From Spongiibacter nanhainus (lineage in GTDB: Bacteria; Pseudomonadota; Gammaproteobacteria; Pseudomonadales; Spongiibacteraceae), in the NCBI RefSeq assembly GCF_016132545.1, contig NZ_CP066167.1, forward strand, positions 1,453,001 through 1,517,000: 64,000 nucleotides of DNA, in the 5' to 3' direction. The translations under genes and the position numbers were made by a program. The notes under the pieces are model-generated. The model was not told where the DNA came from. It saw only the letters and a program-made list of their open reading frames with translations, and ran no database searches. Position 1 is the stretch's first letter, and each line of letters opens with the position of its first letter. Below, piece by piece: positions 16,209 through 24,740 of this stretch.

Positions 16209-18695
16209 CTAGAAATGGTAGCGTAGGCGGGCGCCGTACATTTTCGGTGCACCCATCTGACGAGAGGAGAACCCTAGGGAGGAGTCAGTGCCGGAAATGT
16301 AGGTCGCGTACTCCTCGTCTGTAATATTGGTGACAAAGGCGCTGAGATCCAGTGGCAGGCCCGCTATGTCCATCCAACTGGCGTTGATATTAGTAATCCG
16401 GAATGACGGAAGGATATCAAAGGGGGTTGTTCCGCTCGCGGACATTCTCTGCTCGCCAACATAGGCATGGGTTGCACCCAGGGAGAGGCGGCCGGCATTG
16501 AGCGGTAAATCGAATATGTAATTCACATTGGCGGTGTAGGAGACGTCAGCGGCAAAGGGGAGAGTATCGCCTTCTACTGCACTGGGAGCGAAGGTGCTGC
16601 CGGCAACCGGGCCACCCGCTGCTTCAACGGCGGCTTGGTTGTTTTCAGCTTCCAGCAGCTCGGTGAGCAAGCGAGAGTAAGACAGGCTCAGACTGAGGCC
16701 TTCGGTCAACTGGAAGAAAGCGTCGAACTCCGCACCTCTTATTTCCGCTTTACCCGCATTGAAGATGGCAGTGGTGGGCCCCTTCGCTGTGGACACATAA
16801 CCGCCCTGCAATTGCATATCGGTCAGTTCGTTGTGGAAAAGTGCAAAATTGAAGCGGCCTGGAATAATCCACTCAAATGACGTTTTGGCGCCGATCTCGT
16901 AGGTATCCACGGTTTCTTCATCGTGGGTTTGAATACCCGCGTCCGCTGCCATATTGACACTGCCCTGGCGATAGCCGCGAACATACTTAGCGTACACCAT
17001 GGACGTTTCTGTTGGCCGATATTGCAGCTCGATCAAGCCAGTGGGAGCTTCGCTGCTTTGGCTGGCTTGCTCGTCACTTACAATCGGATCCTGGCGGATT
17101 GTGCCAATGAAATTATGTTGGGCGAACAGGACTTCCCCTTCGGTGTCGTCCCAGGTGTAGCGAAGGCCGGTGGTCAGTGCCCAGGTTTGATTGAAGTGAT
17201 ACGTACCCTGAGAGTATATCGCCTTGTTTTCGTACTCGGTTTTATTGCGGATGTTGCTGACGCCGCCGATTTGACCGCCGGTGGGGTCAAAACAGTTGTA
17301 TTGCTCCGGGTCACCGGTTTCGATGGTGGCGATCTCGCAGGAGATCAAAATGGCTGAGTCGTTACCACTAAAGCCATTGGGTTTGCTGTCTTCGTAGTAA
17401 ACGCCCGCTTGCCAGTCCAGTTTATCTTCAAAGGCCATGCCTTGTATTTGAAGTTCTGCGACTCGGCCTTGCTGATCGGTAACTGGCCGGTTCGGGTTAG
17501 TCAGAGAGACGCCTGGTGAGAACTCCCGGTTTGGATCGGCAACGGAAATATCAAAACCAAAGGGCAGTACCGCCGCTTGGGTTTCAGTGAACTGTGTGCC
17601 GAAAACGTCAGAGCTGTTTTCTGTGTACAACTCAGTGATCGCCATAATCGCGTTCAGGGTATAGTTCTCACTGAAATTCCAGGAAAACTTGTTGATGATG
17701 CGAAGGTCTTCTATGGCGGTGATGGGTTTAGAGACTGTGCTGACCACATCGTAGAAGCCGTCGTTGCCGTTGGCGGCCTGATCAGCCAACTGCTGTTGGC
17801 AGCCTAAGCCAGTAAAAGCAACCAATGGGTTTTCCAGCGGCGTGTCATCGGTGCAGTCAAACAATCTGGAGGTGTTGCCGAAGGTCTCAGAGTCGGCGTA
17901 GTTGACCACCAAGTAGTTTTGCATGGTGTCGTTGATGTCCCACAGGGCGCTGGCGCGGACGGCGGTGTAATCAACATTGTTCAGCTCACTGGTGCCTATG
18001 CGGGTCACGTTGTTCAGGTAGCCATCTTTTTCTTTGTGATCCACACCGAAACGGAGCTTAAAGCTATCGCTAAGCGGTACGTTCAGAACGGTTTGGTATT
18101 GGTTGAGGCCAAAATCGCCACCGCTATATTCCAGGTAGCCGCCAAAGGTATCTTCTGGTTTATTGGGCACCATCAGAACCGCACCCCCCGTGGTATTGCG
18201 TCCGAACAGTGTGCCCTGCGGGCCTTTAAGTACCTGAATATTCGACAGGTCGAATAGTGTGCCGGGGCCGGCACCGTCTCCGGAGGTTTGTACGTTCTGA
18301 CCCCGAGGGGCAGTCACTTCTGCAAAGTAAACACCCACCGAGGCGGTGGTACGCAGCTCTTTGGTGAAGCCACGTATGGCGAAAGAGGCGTTTTCCGAAC
18401 CGAAGCGGTTATTGGTGCTCAGGCCGGGTGTGTAGGTCGCGATGTCCGCCGAGTTGCTCATATTGGCATTGGCGATTTGGTCCTGGCTAAGTACCGTCAT
18501 TGAAATTGCAACGTCTTGCAGGTTCTGTGCCTTGCGCTGCGCGGTGACGATAATCTCTTCTAATACCGGTGCGTTGTTATTCTCGGTTTCAGCGCCCTGG
18601 CCATTCTGACTCAGGACAGGCAAAGAGTAGGTCAGAAGTCCTGCACTTAAAGCCAAAGTGCCGGCGCGCGCGGCGGACAGGTAGTGGGGGAACAT
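16209..18695 (-). CDS. TonB-dependent outer-membrane receptor
   Basis: An 828-residue receptor for energy-dependent import across the outer membrane. Residues 1-30 are a signal peptide ending near YSLPVLSQ. A TonB-box-like segment EEIIVTAQRK follows near 45, then a plug domain with the signature VLKGPQGTLFGRNTTGGAV, then a 22-strand barrel ending in an aromatic residue (ARLRYHF). ATG 18695 is chosen over the longer frame start because it has AAAGAGG upstream and opens the signal peptide. The closest relatives by motif are receptors of the sphingomonad/marine type often found with hydrophobic-compound catabolism, not classic siderophore receptors. The motif site at 18856 lies upstream. Confidence 0.92.
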   Translation of the reverse strand: MFPHYLSAARAGTLALSAGLLTYSLPVLSQNGQGAETENNNAPVLEEIIVTAQRKAQNLQDVAISMTVLSQDQIANANMSNSADIATYTPGLSTNNRFGSENASFAIRGFTKELRTTASVGVYFAEVTAPRGQNVQTSGDGAGPGTLFDLSNIQVLKGPQGTLFGRNTTGGAVLMVPNKPEDTFGGYLEYSGGDFGLNQYQTVLNVPLSDSFKLRFGVDHKEKDGYLNNVTRIGTSELNNVDYTAVRASALWDINDTMQNYLVVNYADSETFGNTSRLFDCTDDTPLENPLVAFTGLGCQQQLADQAANGNDGFYDVVSTVSKPITAIEDLRIINKFSWNFSENYTLNAIMAITELYTENSSDVFGTQFTETQAAVLPFGFDISVADPNREFSPGVSLTNPNRPVTDQQGRVAELQIQGMAFEDKLDWQAGVYYEDSKPNGFSGNDSAILISCEIATIETGDPEQYNCFDPTGGQIGGVSNIRNKTEYENKAIYSQGTYHFNQTWALTTGLRYTWDDTEGEVLFAQHNFIGTIRQDPIVSDEQASQSSEAPTGLIELQYRPTETSMVYAKYVRGYRQGSVNMAADAGIQTHDEETVDTYEIGAKTSFEWIIPGRFNFALFHNELTDMQLQGGYVSTAKGPTTAIFNAGKAEIRGAEFDAFFQLTEGLSLSLSYSRLLTELLEAENNQAAVEAAGGPVAGSTFAPSAVEGDTLPFAADVSYTANVNYIFDLPLNAGRLSLGATHAYVGEQRMSASGTTPFDILPSFRITNINASWMDIAGLPLDLSAFVTNITDEEYATYISGTDSSLGFSSRQMGAPKMYGARLRYHF

Positions 18696-18855
18696 AACAG
18701 CCTCTTTCTTGGAGTGATTATTTTTTATATACGCGGGGTTGCGGACTCCGCTTACAGTCAATCTTTACCACTTACGTTGTTTTGAACTACAAAGGTTCAT
18801 ACGTGCGTGTGGTTTTATTGTAGGGGTGAAGCTTGCCATACAATTGAGTTACAAA

Positions 18856-18875
18856 TCAACATAGTTGTTTACTAA
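18856..18875 (+). promoter_or_regulatory. Shared 20-bp motif, site E
   Basis: TCAACATAGTTGTTTACTAA matches the window-wide consensus; the core CAACATAGTTG (18857-18867) is a perfect CAAC-N3-GTTG dyad. It lies 160 bp upstream of the TonB receptor start. Confidence 0.5.
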
Positions 18876-19005
18876 CGATTTTTATATGTTAGGCAGGATG
18901 GAGAGCGCGCCCTAAATTTGGAAACTCAAAAGGGATTAACAGAGACAGAGTAATAAGCGTAAAAACTGCAGGAGAAGGAGGCTGTGCGGGGAGTCGCGGG
19001 GGAAG

Positions 19006-19028
19006 CCAGCGCAGTTGGACTGCGCTGG
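19006..19028 (-). terminator. Hairpin downstream of PQQ dehydrogenase gene
   Basis: A perfect 9-bp stem (CCAGCGCAG / CTGCGCTGG) with a 5-nt loop lies 16 bp beyond the stop codon. No T tract follows on the minus strand, so termination would be weak or Rho-assisted. Confidence 0.5.
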
Positions 19029-19044
19029 TCGGTCGAATAATGAC

Positions 19045-21045
19045 TTAGTTTGGAAGTTTAAAGGCCATCACCGCATCGCCGGGCTCTGCGCCATACATGG
19101 TGTGGCCGCCAGCAGTGACGAAGATGTACTGCTCGCCGTCGATGTCGTAGGTGACTGGCACAGAGTTGGCGGCGAAGGGCAGCTCGGCGCTCCACACCAC
19201 CTCACCAGTTTGCAGGTCAAATGCGCGGAACATCTTGTCCAGTGAATAGCCGATAAAGACCAGCCCGCCGGCTGTGGCGAGTGGCCCGCCGGCGCCTGGG
19301 GTGCCCAGCTCCATGGAGAAGGGGGCGCCCATCATTGCACCCACGTCACCCAGTGGTACATCCCACAAAATCTTCTTGTTGACGATATCTACTGCGGTCA
19401 GGCCAGCCCAGGGTGGTTCGGAACAGGGCGCGCCCAGCGGCGACAGCAGGGGTTTAACGTTGGGTACATAGGGCGAGCCTTTAACGTCGAAGGTCATGGA
19501 GCCGCCGGTTTCGATAGACTGCACTTCCACCAGTTCGGCTTGATCCCTAGGCGTTAGTGTGACCACGGTGGGAACCCGGTTGGAGGGAACCACCATGATG
19601 TTGCTGTCGGGGTCGAAGGCGCCGCCGCCCCAGTTGGGGCCGCCGCCCACAGAGGGTGAGAAGATAGTGCCCTGTTCACTGACAGGGGTGTAAATAGGCC
19701 CGTAACGGTATTTTTCCGCCTCGCGCTTACACAGCCACTTGTCGATAAAGGTGAAGCCCCACACATCCTCGGGGGAGAAGCTTTGTGGTACCAGTGCCGG
19801 CATCCCTACCGGGAAGGGCTGAGTGGGTGACAACTCTTCGCCCGCCACGGCGCCAGCCTGGGGAACAGCGCGCTCTTCGATGGGCACCAGGGGTTCGCCG
19901 GTCGCGCGATCAAAGACAAAGATCAGTCCCATCTTGGTGTTTTGCACCAGCGCGGGCACCATGGCGCCGTCCTTGGGGTAGTCCAGCAGCATTGGCTGGG
20001 CGGGGACGTCGTAGTCAAACACGTTGTGGTGCACCAGCTGCTGGTGCCAGGCCACTTCGCCAGTTGCGCCTTTCAAGGCTACCACGGAGGTGGTGTAGTG
20101 GTTGTCGCCAGCGCGATCGCCGCCGTAGAAGTCGCTGGTGGAACTGGTTGTTGGCAGATAGACCAGATCCAAGTCCTGGTCAGCGGCCATGGTGCTCCAC
20201 ACGTTGCCGCCGCCAAAGCCTTCGCCGCTGCCTTTTTCCCAGGATGCAGACGCCGGATCGCTGGGGTCTCTGGGCACTGGGTCAAAGCTCCAGCGGAATT
20301 CGCCGGTGCGGGCGTCATAGGCCATTACCCGGCCGCTGGGAGCGTCGACCCGCTGGTTATCGGCTACCGCAGAGCCCACCACGACCACATCGTTGACTAC
20401 GGTGGGGTTAGAGGTGGCGATCACTTCGCCGGGCCAGATTTGCGGCATGCTGGTGGGCATCTGTACCTCACCGTTGTCGCCGAAGGAGGGGCAGGCCTTG
20501 CCAGTTTTGGCGTCGATGGCCAGCAGACGGTAGTCGGCGGTGCCCAGGAATATGCGGGAATTGCAGAGAACCTCGCCTTGCGCATCGTTGTCTACCCAAG
20601 CCGATATGCCGCGACATTTACGCATGCCCACTTCCGGGTCTTTGGGGTCAAAACGCCAGCGCTCGGTCCCGGTTTTAGGGTCCAGGGCAATGAGCTTGCG
20701 GGTGGTGGTACACACCACCAGGTTGCCCTCGATCAGACTGGGCTGATCCTCAAAGGCGATCAGGTTACCGGTGGTGTCGCCCTGGGGCAGGTCGCCGGTG
20801 TTGTAGGTCCAGGCTTGCTGCAATTGTGCCACGTTACTGCGGCTTATCTGCTTGAGAGGTGAGAACTTGGTGCCCAGCTGGTGTTGGTCTACGACTTCCC
20901 GGTTCACCTGTGCGGCGGCGGGGGTAGCGGTAACTTCGATATGATCGTTGGCGTGGCTGCTTGCTGCGCCGGTGGCAAGGAGAGCCAGGCTGAAAGCTGC
21001 AGCTAGGGGCCTGCGGAGCGTGGTAATGGGTCGAGTTAATCGCAT
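19045..21045 (-). CDS. PQQ-dependent (quinoprotein) dehydrogenase, periplasmic
   Basis: A 666-residue eight-bladed propeller quinoprotein that would oxidise an alcohol or polyol in the periplasm. The N-terminus is a signal peptide (arginines, then a hydrophobic stretch, ending ASSHA). Repeated propeller-type segments are visible, for example LIALDPKTGTERWRF, VMAYDARTGEFRWSF and FRAFDLQTGEVVWSAE. There is no CxxCH haem motif and no membrane domain, so electrons must pass to a separate carrier. ATG 21045 is chosen because it opens the signal peptide; ATG 21072 is the alternative. No pqq biosynthesis gene is in the window. It lies between the TonB receptor and a beta-oxidation operon, and a motif site is upstream. 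Confidence 0.88.
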   Translation of the reverse strand: MRLTRPITTLRRPLAAAFSLALLATGAASSHANDHIEVTATPAAAQVNREVVDQHQLGTKFSPLKQISRSNVAQLQQAWTYNTGDLPQGDTTGNLIAFEDQPSLIEGNLVVCTTTRKLIALDPKTGTERWRFDPKDPEVGMRKCRGISAWVDNDAQGEVLCNSRIFLGTADYRLLAIDAKTGKACPSFGDNGEVQMPTSMPQIWPGEVIATSNPTVVNDVVVVGSAVADNQRVDAPSGRVMAYDARTGEFRWSFDPVPRDPSDPASASWEKGSGEGFGGGNVWSTMAADQDLDLVYLPTTSSTSDFYGGDRAGDNHYTTSVVALKGATGEVAWHQQLVHHNVFDYDVPAQPMLLDYPKDGAMVPALVQNTKMGLIFVFDRATGEPLVPIEERAVPQAGAVAGEELSPTQPFPVGMPALVPQSFSPEDVWGFTFIDKWLCKREAEKYRYGPIYTPVSEQGTIFSPSVGGGPNWGGGAFDPDSNIMVVPSNRVPTVVTLTPRDQAELVEVQSIETGGSMTFDVKGSPYVPNVKPLLSPLGAPCSEPPWAGLTAVDIVNKKILWDVPLGDVGAMMGAPFSMELGTPGAGGPLATAGGLVFIGYSLDKMFRAFDLQTGEVVWSAELPFAANSVPVTYDIDGEQYIFVTAGGHTMYGAEPGDAVMAFKLPN

Positions 21046-21189
21046 AGCTTCTGATTTCTTAGTTATAGTCATCGTTATCGGAAGTCTCGCGACCCTGGTG
21101 TGAAGGGCCAGCGGCCAATCACCATTCACCAATCAAATGGCTCAGAGGGAGCGAGGGCTAGTTAATGCACACAGTGTTTCATATTTTAA

Positions 21190-21209
21190 TCAACACTGTT
21201 GTTGTTGGC
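21190..21209 (+). promoter_or_regulatory. Shared 20-bp motif, site C
   Basis: TCAACACTGTTGTTGTTGGC contains CAACACTGTTG (21191-21201), a perfect 11-bp dyad and the best palindrome of the six sites, though its right flank departs from the consensus. It lies 144 bp upstream of the PQQ dehydrogenase start. Confidence 0.5.
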
Positions 21210-21305
21210 CAATGCAATGGCAACAAAAAGTCAAAAATTAACCATTCGGTAACGGTCACTCGGAGCTGTTACGTGGGAAGGCTCCGCTCAATGGCAAAAA
21301 CCGCG

Positions 21306-21755
21306 CTATTTACGCTTGGCCAGCACGCTCCAAACCCCCTCTGCGCTGGCAATGATCTTATCGCCGGTTTTGATCAGGCCGCGAACAAACAAGACTTGGG
21401 AGGTCTGGCGAATCAACTCGGATTGGCAATAGATAAACTCGCCGACACGGGCCACTGAGACAAACTGGGTTTGCAGTGAGGTGGTTACGCAGCGGAAGCG
21501 TTCCTCGCCCATGGCGTCGGCGACCGCGGCGCCCAGGCCAACATCGGCAAAGGTCATGATCAACCCGCCGTGACTGGTGCCGATATGGTTATTGCAGTGT
21601 TTTTCTTCCAGCAGGATGCCCAAGGTGGTCTTGCCGTCTTGCTTGATTCGCCAGAAGGGTCCCGCCTGTGCGGTAAAGCCGCCGGCGGTGATTTTTTCCC
21701 AGCCCTGTTCGATAAGCTCGGCTTCGCTGTAATTGCTATTGCTAAGATTCAACAT
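21306..21755 (-). CDS. PaaI/YbgC-type hotdog thioesterase
   Basis: A 149-residue hotdog-fold acyl-CoA thioesterase. The active-site region HIGTSHGGLIMTFADVGLG has the HGG turn followed by the acid of the hotdog helix. It would release CoA from dead-end or product acyl-CoAs. It starts two bases after the stop of the acyl-CoA dehydrogenase gene upstream and is the last gene of the five-gene minus-strand operon. Confidence 0.85.
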   Translation of the reverse strand: MLNLSNSNYSEAELIEQGWEKITAGGFTAQAGPFWRIKQDGKTTLGILLEEKHCNNHIGTSHGGLIMTFADVGLGAAVADAMGEERFRCVTTSLQTQFVSVARVGEFIYCQSELIRQTSQVLFVRGLIKTGDKIIASAEGVWSVLAKRK

Positions 21756-21757
21756 TC

Positions 21758-22699
21758 TCAGGCCACATCATAACTTTGGTGCTGAAATGTAAAGTGGCCC
21801 GCGGCCAGGGCTTGGGCGCTGCGACCTCCCAACTCGGAGATCAACGCTTTCATGCGATAGGTCCACAGGTGCAGGTCCATCTCCAGAGTCATACCCATGG
21901 CGCCACTCATTTGGTGCATATCGTAGGCGATGCGGCTGGCGCTCTCCTGGCCATGCAGCGCGGCCAAAGCGGCGTCACCGGCATCGCCAGACCAGGCAGC
22001 TTTCAAGGCTAGCCAGCGTACGCCGCCGGCCAGCACGGTGCACTCGGCAAGGCGGTGGCGCAGAGCCTGGAAGGTGCCGATGGGGCGACCGAACTGCTTG
22101 CGTACGCTGACGTGTTCAACGGTGGCGTCGATGGCGGCCTTCATCAGCCCGGCCATTTCCGCGGCGTTGGCGATACGCAACCAGGTTTTGATCAATTCGC
22201 CGTGCTCACTGGACAGCGGCGTCACCGGAACCTCGCTGCTCAGTTTAGCCATCGGGTAGGCAAACAGGGAGTCGGGCAGGGCGGTGGTTTGCCCGGCTTC
22301 GGGGTGGGCGATGCCGAGCTGGTCACCGTCAATCACAATGACGGTTTTGGCGCTGGCCACAAAGCGTCCGGGGCGGCCGTTTTCCACCACCGCGAAGGGG
22401 CGTGGTAGCTCGGTGCCATTGTCCAAGCTGGCCAGGGCCACTGGCAGCAGCATCGACAGGGCAATTTCGGCGGTGTAGGGCAATTGCGCCAGCCGCTCTA
22501 CCGCCAGGGCGGCGGTTATCGGGCCCATATCCTCCATGCTGGCAAGCTCAAAAAAACCACTGGCGGCCAGCTGTTCCTCCAGCTCCTCGCTGACCAGGGC
22601 AAAGCCGTGAAAATCTACTGGCGAACTGGAGAAAGGAGCGGCGAGTTTTTCCAGCTCGCTGGTGACGGCGAGTTGATCGTCGTTAAGGGTGAAATCCAT
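21758..22699 (-). CDS. Acyl-CoA dehydrogenase-like subunit (short, partner subunit)
   Basis: The 313-residue protein has the ACAD C-terminal helical domain, with SVRKQFGRPIGTFQALRHRL, but a shortened N-terminal and middle region. Short ACADs encoded next to a full-length one usually form mixed heterotetramers in which each subunit supplies half of the FAD and active site, as known for ChsE-type enzymes in sterol side-chain degradation. Its start overlaps the stop of the full-length ACAD gene by one base (TGATG), supporting a stoichiometric complex. Confidence 0.85.
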   Translation of the reverse strand: MDFTLNDDQLAVTSELEKLAAPFSSSPVDFHGFALVSEELEEQLAASGFFELASMEDMGPITAALAVERLAQLPYTAEIALSMLLPVALASLDNGTELPRPFAVVENGRPGRFVASAKTVIVIDGDQLGIAHPEAGQTTALPDSLFAYPMAKLSSEVPVTPLSSEHGELIKTWLRIANAAEMAGLMKAAIDATVEHVSVRKQFGRPIGTFQALRHRLAECTVLAGGVRWLALKAAWSGDAGDAALAALHGQESASRIAYDMHQMSGAMGMTLEMDLHLWTYRMKALISELGGRSAQALAAGHFTFQHQSYDVA

Positions 22700-23835
22700 C
22701 AGCGCGGCTCCCGGGGTAGTTCGAGGTATTGGGTAGCGATTAGGTTGAGCTGTATCTCGGCAGCACCGGAGGCGACCCCGGCAACGATGCCCCGTTGGTG
22801 GTGGGCCAGCAACATGGGATGCTCGCCGCTGATTGCCTCGGGTACATGTTCCACCACAAACTCTGCCACCTGGCGTTCGCAGTTCACCGTGGCGAAGCGG
22901 CCGACGCTGGCTTCGGGGCCGGGGATTTTGCCCCGGGCGCGTTGGTCGATAATGCTGTAGCTATAGAGTTTGGCGGCTTCGCAGGCAGCGTGGGCCTTGG
23001 CAGCTTGCTCCATGGCGCCAGAGCTCAAACGATCGGCTTGTTTGAGTATATCTACGGCTTTGCGAAGGGTATCGGAGGCCAGGGCAAAGCGGGGAATACC
23101 CACTCGCTCTAACGACAGTGCTTTGCCGACAATTTCCCAGGCCTGACCCTCTTCGCCTAAGCGGGCGGATTCCGGCACCACCACATCGTCAAAGAACACT
23201 TCGTGGATGTCTCCCTCGCCGATGATGCTGGGGATATCCCGGACGGTGATGCCCGGGGTGTCCATGGGGATCAGGAAAATGGAAATGCCGTTTTTGCCGG
23301 TGCCGGTCCGCGCCAGGCAAAAGCAGGTGTCGGCGTCGCCGGCATAGGAGGTCCAGATTTTCTGGCCATTGATTTTGTAACTGTCGCCGTCTTTGTCGGC
23401 GCGGGTGCGCAGCGAGGCTAGATCGGAGCCGGACTCGGGCTCGGAGAAGCCCTGGCACCACAGGGTTTCACCCCGGGCCATGGGCGGAATGTACTGCTGT
23501 TGTTGCTGCTCTGAGCCAAATAGCATCAGGGTGGGACCGATCCAGTTCACGTTCATGTACTGCCCGCCACGGGGTTCCCCGGCGATCCACATTTCCTCGG
23601 CGAGGATAAAGGCGATCCACGGGTCGGCGTCGCAGCCGCCCCAGGCTTCCGGCCAGTGGGGCACCAGCAGTCCCTCTTTGGCCAGTGCACCGCAGAAGGT
23701 CTTGGCAAAAGCCGATTGCTCCTTGGAGGCGGGGCCGTGGGCAATGTGCTCCCAGTCAGCCGGGAGGTGTGTTTTTAGAAAGTCCTGAACGCGGGCGCGA
23801 AAGGCCAGCTGTTCGTCGGTCCAGGCGAAGTCCAT
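22699..23835 (-). CDS. Acyl-CoA dehydrogenase, large subunit
   Basis: A 378-residue FAD flavoprotein that introduces an alpha-beta double bond into an acyl-CoA. The signature WCQGFSEPESGSDLASLRT and the FAD/substrate segment GQKIWTSYAGDADTC are intact. The C-terminal AAEIQLNLIA segment replaces the YEG motif that carries the base in medium-chain ACADs, as is usual in this branch. The gene overlaps its partner subunit by one base. A bulky or branched acyl-CoA is a likely substrate, by analogy with heteromeric ACADs. Confidence 0.9.
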   Translation of the reverse strand: MDFAWTDEQLAFRARVQDFLKTHLPADWEHIAHGPASKEQSAFAKTFCGALAKEGLLVPHWPEAWGGCDADPWIAFILAEEMWIAGEPRGGQYMNVNWIGPTLMLFGSEQQQQQYIPPMARGETLWCQGFSEPESGSDLASLRTRADKDGDSYKINGQKIWTSYAGDADTCFCLARTGTGKNGISIFLIPMDTPGITVRDIPSIIGEGDIHEVFFDDVVVPESARLGEEGQAWEIVGKALSLERVGIPRFALASDTLRKAVDILKQADRLSSGAMEQAAKAHAACEAAKLYSYSIIDQRARGKIPGPEASVGRFATVNCERQVAEFVVEHVPEAISGEHPMLLAHHQRGIVAGVASGAAEIQLNLIATQYLELPREPR

Positions 23836-23891
23836 AGCGTTATTACCTGTTGCAAAACCTGTTGCAGAGCGGGTCCCGGAGGAAAGCTCGG

Positions 23892-24704
23892 TTAGTCTTT
23901 TTTGCCCTGGGAGCCAATGCTTTTCACGTAGCGCTCGATGCCGGCCAGATATTCCGGGTTGAGCATCAGTGCGCTGTTGGCCATACGCTCGACATGGCGG
24001 GCCTGGTCGCGGCCCACTTCGCTACACAGCTCAATGGCTATTTTGGCGGTGCCCATCTGCTCGGCGTTTTGCTTGGCGATGTGACGGCAGAAGTTCATGG
24101 CGTCTTCGTCAAAATTCTCGTCGGGGTAAACTTCGTGAACCAGCCCCATGGTCAGTGCGCGGTCGGCATCGGCGGGCAGGTTGGCCATGATCAGGTAGCG
24201 AGCCCAGTGGGGGCCGACAATGCGGGTCAGACGGCTGACGCCATTGGAGGCCGGTAGCACACCGAATTTGCCTTCTGGAAACGCATAACTGGCGCTCTTG
24301 GCCGCGAGGCGGAAGTCACAGGACAGTGACATCTCTAGACCGCCGCCAACGCAGGTGCCCTGGTGGGCGACGACGATGGGCTTTTCAATATGCTCCATCT
24401 CGTCGTAGATGCGGTGCATGCCATGTAAGCCCAAACGATGCTTTTCGCGGATTGCGACACCGGTGGTGGCGGGTTTTTCTGGCTCGCCGGAGCGGTCGCG
24501 GAGGTCTGCACCGGAGCAGAAGTAGCGGCCGGTGGCGCGGATCAGCATCACCTTCAGTTCCGGGGTGTCCCGAAAACGCAGCAGGGCTTCCTCAAACAAC
24601 TGCATGGTTTGCCCGGTGAGGGCATTGAGCTTGTCGGGTCGGTTTAGAGTCGCAATTAAAATACCGTCTTCTTCGCTGACCAATAAGTGCGGCGCGTCGC
24701 TCAT
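23892..24704 (-). CDS. Enoyl-CoA hydratase/isomerase (crotonase family)
   Basis: A 270-residue crotonase. The first oxyanion-hole segment is YFCSGADLRD and the second is GTCVGGGLEMSLSCDFRLA. The expected second catalytic Glu (FPEGKFGVLPASNG) is a Glu, but followed by the ASNG variant rather than PGAGGT. The C-terminus ends with basic residues. It would hydrate the enoyl-CoA made by the ACAD encoded 56 bp downstream or the fused ACAD encoded 36 bp upstream. Confidence 0.88.
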   Translation of the reverse strand: MSDAPHLLVSEEDGILIATLNRPDKLNALTGQTMQLFEEALLRFRDTPELKVMLIRATGRYFCSGADLRDRSGEPEKPATTGVAIREKHRLGLHGMHRIYDEMEHIEKPIVVAHQGTCVGGGLEMSLSCDFRLAAKSASYAFPEGKFGVLPASNGVSRLTRIVGPHWARYLIMANLPADADRALTMGLVHEVYPDENFDEDAMNFCRHIAKQNAEQMGTAKIAIELCSEVGRDQARHVERMANSALMLNPEYLAGIERYVKSIGSQGKKD

Positions 24705-24740
24705 GGTGTTTTCCTTTTAGTTTTATTAATGTCCTTCATC

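Larger units (their letters stand above)
18696..19044. other. Intergenic region, TonB receptor upstream / PQQ dehydrogenase downstream
   Basis: This 349-bp stretch holds the receptor promoter region, with a long AT-rich part at 18700-18900, the shared 20-bp motif (18856-18875) and a hairpin (19006-19028) just after the dehydrogenase stop codon. No gene was found. Confidence 0.6.

Noticed and set aside
17950-17980. Further TCAACATTGTT-like sequence resembling the shared motif
   Set aside because: It lies inside the TonB receptor coding region and has C instead of the invariant G at position 12, so it is treated as background.
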